Below are positions 11,984-13,895 of a stretch of DNA of 13,895 nucleotides, piece after piece; position 1 is the stretch's first letter, and every line of letters starts with the position of its first letter. Below the pieces are notes generated by a model that worked only from the letters and a program-made list of their open reading frames with translations, did no database searches and had not been told where the DNA came from. A program made the position numbers and the translations under genes. Source of the stretch: Candidatus Sediminicultor secundus (GTDB lineage Bacteria > Atribacterota > JS1 > SB-45 > 34-128); contig NCRO01000099.1 in NCBI GenBank assembly GCA_002849045.2, forward strand, positions 1-13,895, given 5' to 3'.

Positions 11984-13090
11984 TTATAATCTATAGAAAG
12001 ACCTTACGGTCTTAATAACATAATCTATCTGCTCATTATCTATCTCTACATTCATTGGCAGAGAACAAACTTCGCGACTAAGCAATTCAGTCTCTGGGAA
12101 TCCACGATCTACCAGCTTGAGAGCCTTATGTTTATAATATGGTTTGCGGAACTGAACAATAACTTCAACCCCATTTTTCTTAAGATAATTGGAGAAATCA
12201 TCACCCTGCTTTGATCTTACAACATAGTTCTGATAAACATGATCGAATCCTGACCTATCATAATGAGGTAACATTAGGTCGGGGATATCTGAAAAAGCTT
12301 CTCTATATCGTTCAGCAATATCCTTCCGCCTTTTTATCCATTCAGGTAGATAATGAAGTTTTACATCTAAAAAAGCTGCTTGTAAATTATCTAATAAACA
12401 GGTGAAACCATGACCATGATATTCACCTGTGTCTCTATCTTCACCATTATATCTCATTCGCTGCGCAAACAACGCAACGTCAGGATCATCAGTAGTAATC
12501 GCACCTCCATCGCCATAACCACCAAGAATTTTAAAGGGATAAAAACTCCAACAACCAGTTAATCCCCACGAACCTGCTCCTTTTCCATTAATACCACTTC
12601 CTAAGCTTTGACAAGCATCTTCAATAATAATAAGATTATATTTTTTTGCAATCTCCATTATTCTATTCATGTCAGCCATATAGCCGTTAAGGTGAACAGG
12701 GAGGATTGCTTTGGTTTTATCAGTAATTACTTCCTCCATTCTATCTACATCGATATTAAAATCTTTTCTCACATCAACTAAAACCGGCGTAGCTCCTACA
12801 TTTACCACTGCCGAACAAGTAGCCACAAAAGTATGAGCCGGAACAATAACCTCATCCTCGATACCAATTCCTGCCGCACGTAAGGATATATGTAAGGCAT
12901 CATATCCACTGTTAAGTCCTACTGCATATTTAGTCCCCACAAATTTAGCCAGATTTTCTTCAAAACTCCTAAGTTGACCACGATCAATAAGGTCACCCTT
13001 AGACATTACTTCAAAATATGCTTGGTTGAGTTCATTCTTTAACTTTTGATAAAGTTTTCCTGGTTCAACAAATGGGACTCTATACTTCAT
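11984..13090 (-). CDS. DegT/DnrJ/EryC1/StrS-family sugar aminotransferase
   Basis: A 368-residue PLP enzyme of the family that transfers an amino group, usually from glutamate, to a keto sugar nucleotide. Landmarks are VPFVEPG at the N-terminus, GLNSGYDALHISLRAAGIGIEDEVIVPAHTFVA in two blocks (58-90), and PVHLNGY. IIIEDACQSLGS contributes Asp158 to the PLP ring, and WSFYPFKILGGYGDGGAI carries the PLP-binding Lys187. The C-terminal part has the usual HVYQNYVVR and VEVIVQFRKPYY. Length is typical. GGAGGG sits six bases before ATG 13090. With the 4,6-dehydratase later in the operon, the simplest route is dehydration of a UDP sugar followed by amination of the 4-keto product. Amination at C3 of another keto sugar is equally possible. 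Family is certain; position specificity is not. Confidence 0.94.
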   Translation of the reverse strand: MKYRVPFVEPGKLYQKLKNELNQAYFEVMSKGDLIDRGQLRSFEENLAKFVGTKYAVGLNSGYDALHISLRAAGIGIEDEVIVPAHTFVATCSAVVNVGATPVLVDVRKDFNIDVDRMEEVITDKTKAILPVHLNGYMADMNRIMEIAKKYNLIIIEDACQSLGSGINGKGAGSWGLTGCWSFYPFKILGGYGDGGAITTDDPDVALFAQRMRYNGEDRDTGEYHGHGFTCLLDNLQAAFLDVKLHYLPEWIKRRKDIAERYREAFSDIPDLMLPHYDRSGFDHVYQNYVVRSKQGDDFSNYLKKNGVEVIVQFRKPYYKHKALKLVDRGFPETELLSREVCSLPMNVEIDNEQIDYVIKTVRSFYRL

Positions 13091-13153
13091 TATCTTCCCT
13101 CCTTATATTCTATATATAATCACGATAAATATCCTTATTTATTTCTAAAATCA

Positions 13154-13771
13154 TTACTTTTTTAAACTTCTAATAATAGGCTCAAAAAGATGAACTTTTA
13201 AAGTCATTAGCATAATTTTAAAATCAATCCAAAAAGAATGTTCCCTCACATATTTTAATTGAAGTCTTATTTTCTCTGGTCTAATTTTTTCTAAATAATC
13301 TCTATCGGGGTCATCACTTCCCGCTAACAATTTAGCCTCATCTGGATTCCAGATACAAGCCCAATCAGTTATCCCCGGTTTCACTGATAAAATAATCTTC
13401 TCTTTTTCTGTAAACATATTGACATAATACGGTATTTCAGGTCTGGGACCAACAATGCTCATCTCCCCCCTTAAGACATTAATAAATTGAGCTAACTCAT
13501 CAAGATTATATTTTCTAATAAATTTTCCCACCTTAGTAATACGCACATCATCATCTTTTGTAGAAGTTACTCCGTTCTTATCAGCGTTGTCAACCATCGT
13601 TCTAAATTTAAATATCCTAAAAGGTTTCCCATCTTTCCCAATTCTCAACTGCCGATAAAATACTGGTCCCTCAGAATCTTCTTTAATTAAAATACCTGAA
13701 ATTAAAAATAAAGGACTGAAAATAGTTAATATCATTAAAGAAATTATAAAATCGAAAAACCGCTTCCACAT
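13154..13771 (-). CDS. Phosphoglycosyl transferase of the PglC/WcaJ type (bacterial sugar transferase)
   Basis: This protein starts glycan assembly by moving a sugar phosphate from its nucleotide carrier to undecaprenyl phosphate at the cytoplasmic membrane face. The N-terminal hydrophobic helix contains a Ser-Pro break (FSPLFLISG), as in the re-entrant anchor of the small monotopic enzymes. KFRTM, the catalytic Asp-Glu pair in NLDELAQF, INVLRGEMSIVGPRPE and KPGITDW follow in the expected order. The length of about 205 residues suits the minimal PglC class rather than the large WcaJ class. ATG at 13771 was chosen because GGAGA at 13781-13777 lies five bases before it. ATG at 13783 would add four residues but lacks a ribosome binding site. 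It is first in the minus-strand operon, with 63 bases to the DegT gene. The preferred sugar substrate is unknown. Confidence 0.94.
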   Translation of the reverse strand: MWKRFFDFIISLMILTIFSPLFLISGILIKEDSEGPVFYRQLRIGKDGKPFRIFKFRTMVDNADKNGVTSTKDDDVRITKVGKFIRKYNLDELAQFINVLRGEMSIVGPRPEIPYYVNMFTEKEKIILSVKPGITDWACIWNPDEAKLLAGSDDPDRDYLEKIRPEKIRLQLKYVREHSFWIDFKIMLMTLKVHLFEPIIRSLKK

Positions 13772-13783
13772 AATATTCTCCAT

Positions 13784-13895
13784 CTAAAATTCGTATTTCA
13801 TATCTTATTCTTCAATATCTGTCCTTAACTTGGTAAAGTGGCAACGCAGTAAATTACCTTATGTTCCTTGTCAGGCTGAGAAGAAGATAATTTAT
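13784..13895. other. Window-end sequence without a recognised gene
   Basis: It should hold the promoter or upstream neighbour of the polysaccharide operon. I see no convincing -10/-35 pair and no gene end that I can identify. Confidence 0.5.

Overview
The window is AT-rich bacterial DNA. Genes are tightly packed, mostly with clear AGGAGG-type ribosome binding sites, and several start codons overlap the preceding stop. Intergenic DNA is full of short degenerate tandem words and long palindromes. This fits an anaerobic, probably uncultured bacterium with a surface glycan, but the sequence alone does not fix the phylum.

Left block (1-6706, plus strand). It opens with the C-terminal third of a membrane-anchored nucleotide-sugar 4,6-dehydratase (FlaA1/CapD/PglF type). 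Next come about 400 bases of heptamer and octamer tandem arrays, an RHH/MazF toxin-antitoxin pair, the pseudouridine catabolic pair psuK-psuG, and an MntA/HepT (nucleotidyltransferase/HEPN) toxin-antitoxin pair. The block ends with a primase-helicase of the TOTE conflict-system type that is cut off at the start of its second helicase domain. The MazF, psuG and HepT genes are each followed closely by a long near-perfect palindrome.

Right block (6701-13895, minus strand). This is a surface-polysaccharide operon transcribed right to left: a PglC/WcaJ-like phosphoglycosyl transferase, a DegT-family sugar aminotransferase, a class I aminotransferase, and thiamine-diphosphate E1 alpha and E1 beta dehydrogenase subunits. 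After a 770-base repeat-bearing gap comes the N-terminal 442 residues of the same 4,6-dehydratase. The operon looks able to put a modified, probably amino, sugar onto a lipid carrier. The role of an E1 pair without E2 or E3 is the open biochemical question.

The most striking feature is structural. Bases 1-74 and 6701-6774 are an inverted repeat with one mismatch, and both lie inside the dehydratase gene. The two partial genes add up to one 612-residue protein. At about 6701 the broken dehydratase is joined tail to tail to the broken helicase. If the right block is unfolded so that it precedes position 1, every gene becomes co-directional and the dehydratase becomes intact. The window therefore records either a genomic inversion or inverted duplication, or a fold-back amplification or assembly chimera. 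The window alone cannot decide which.
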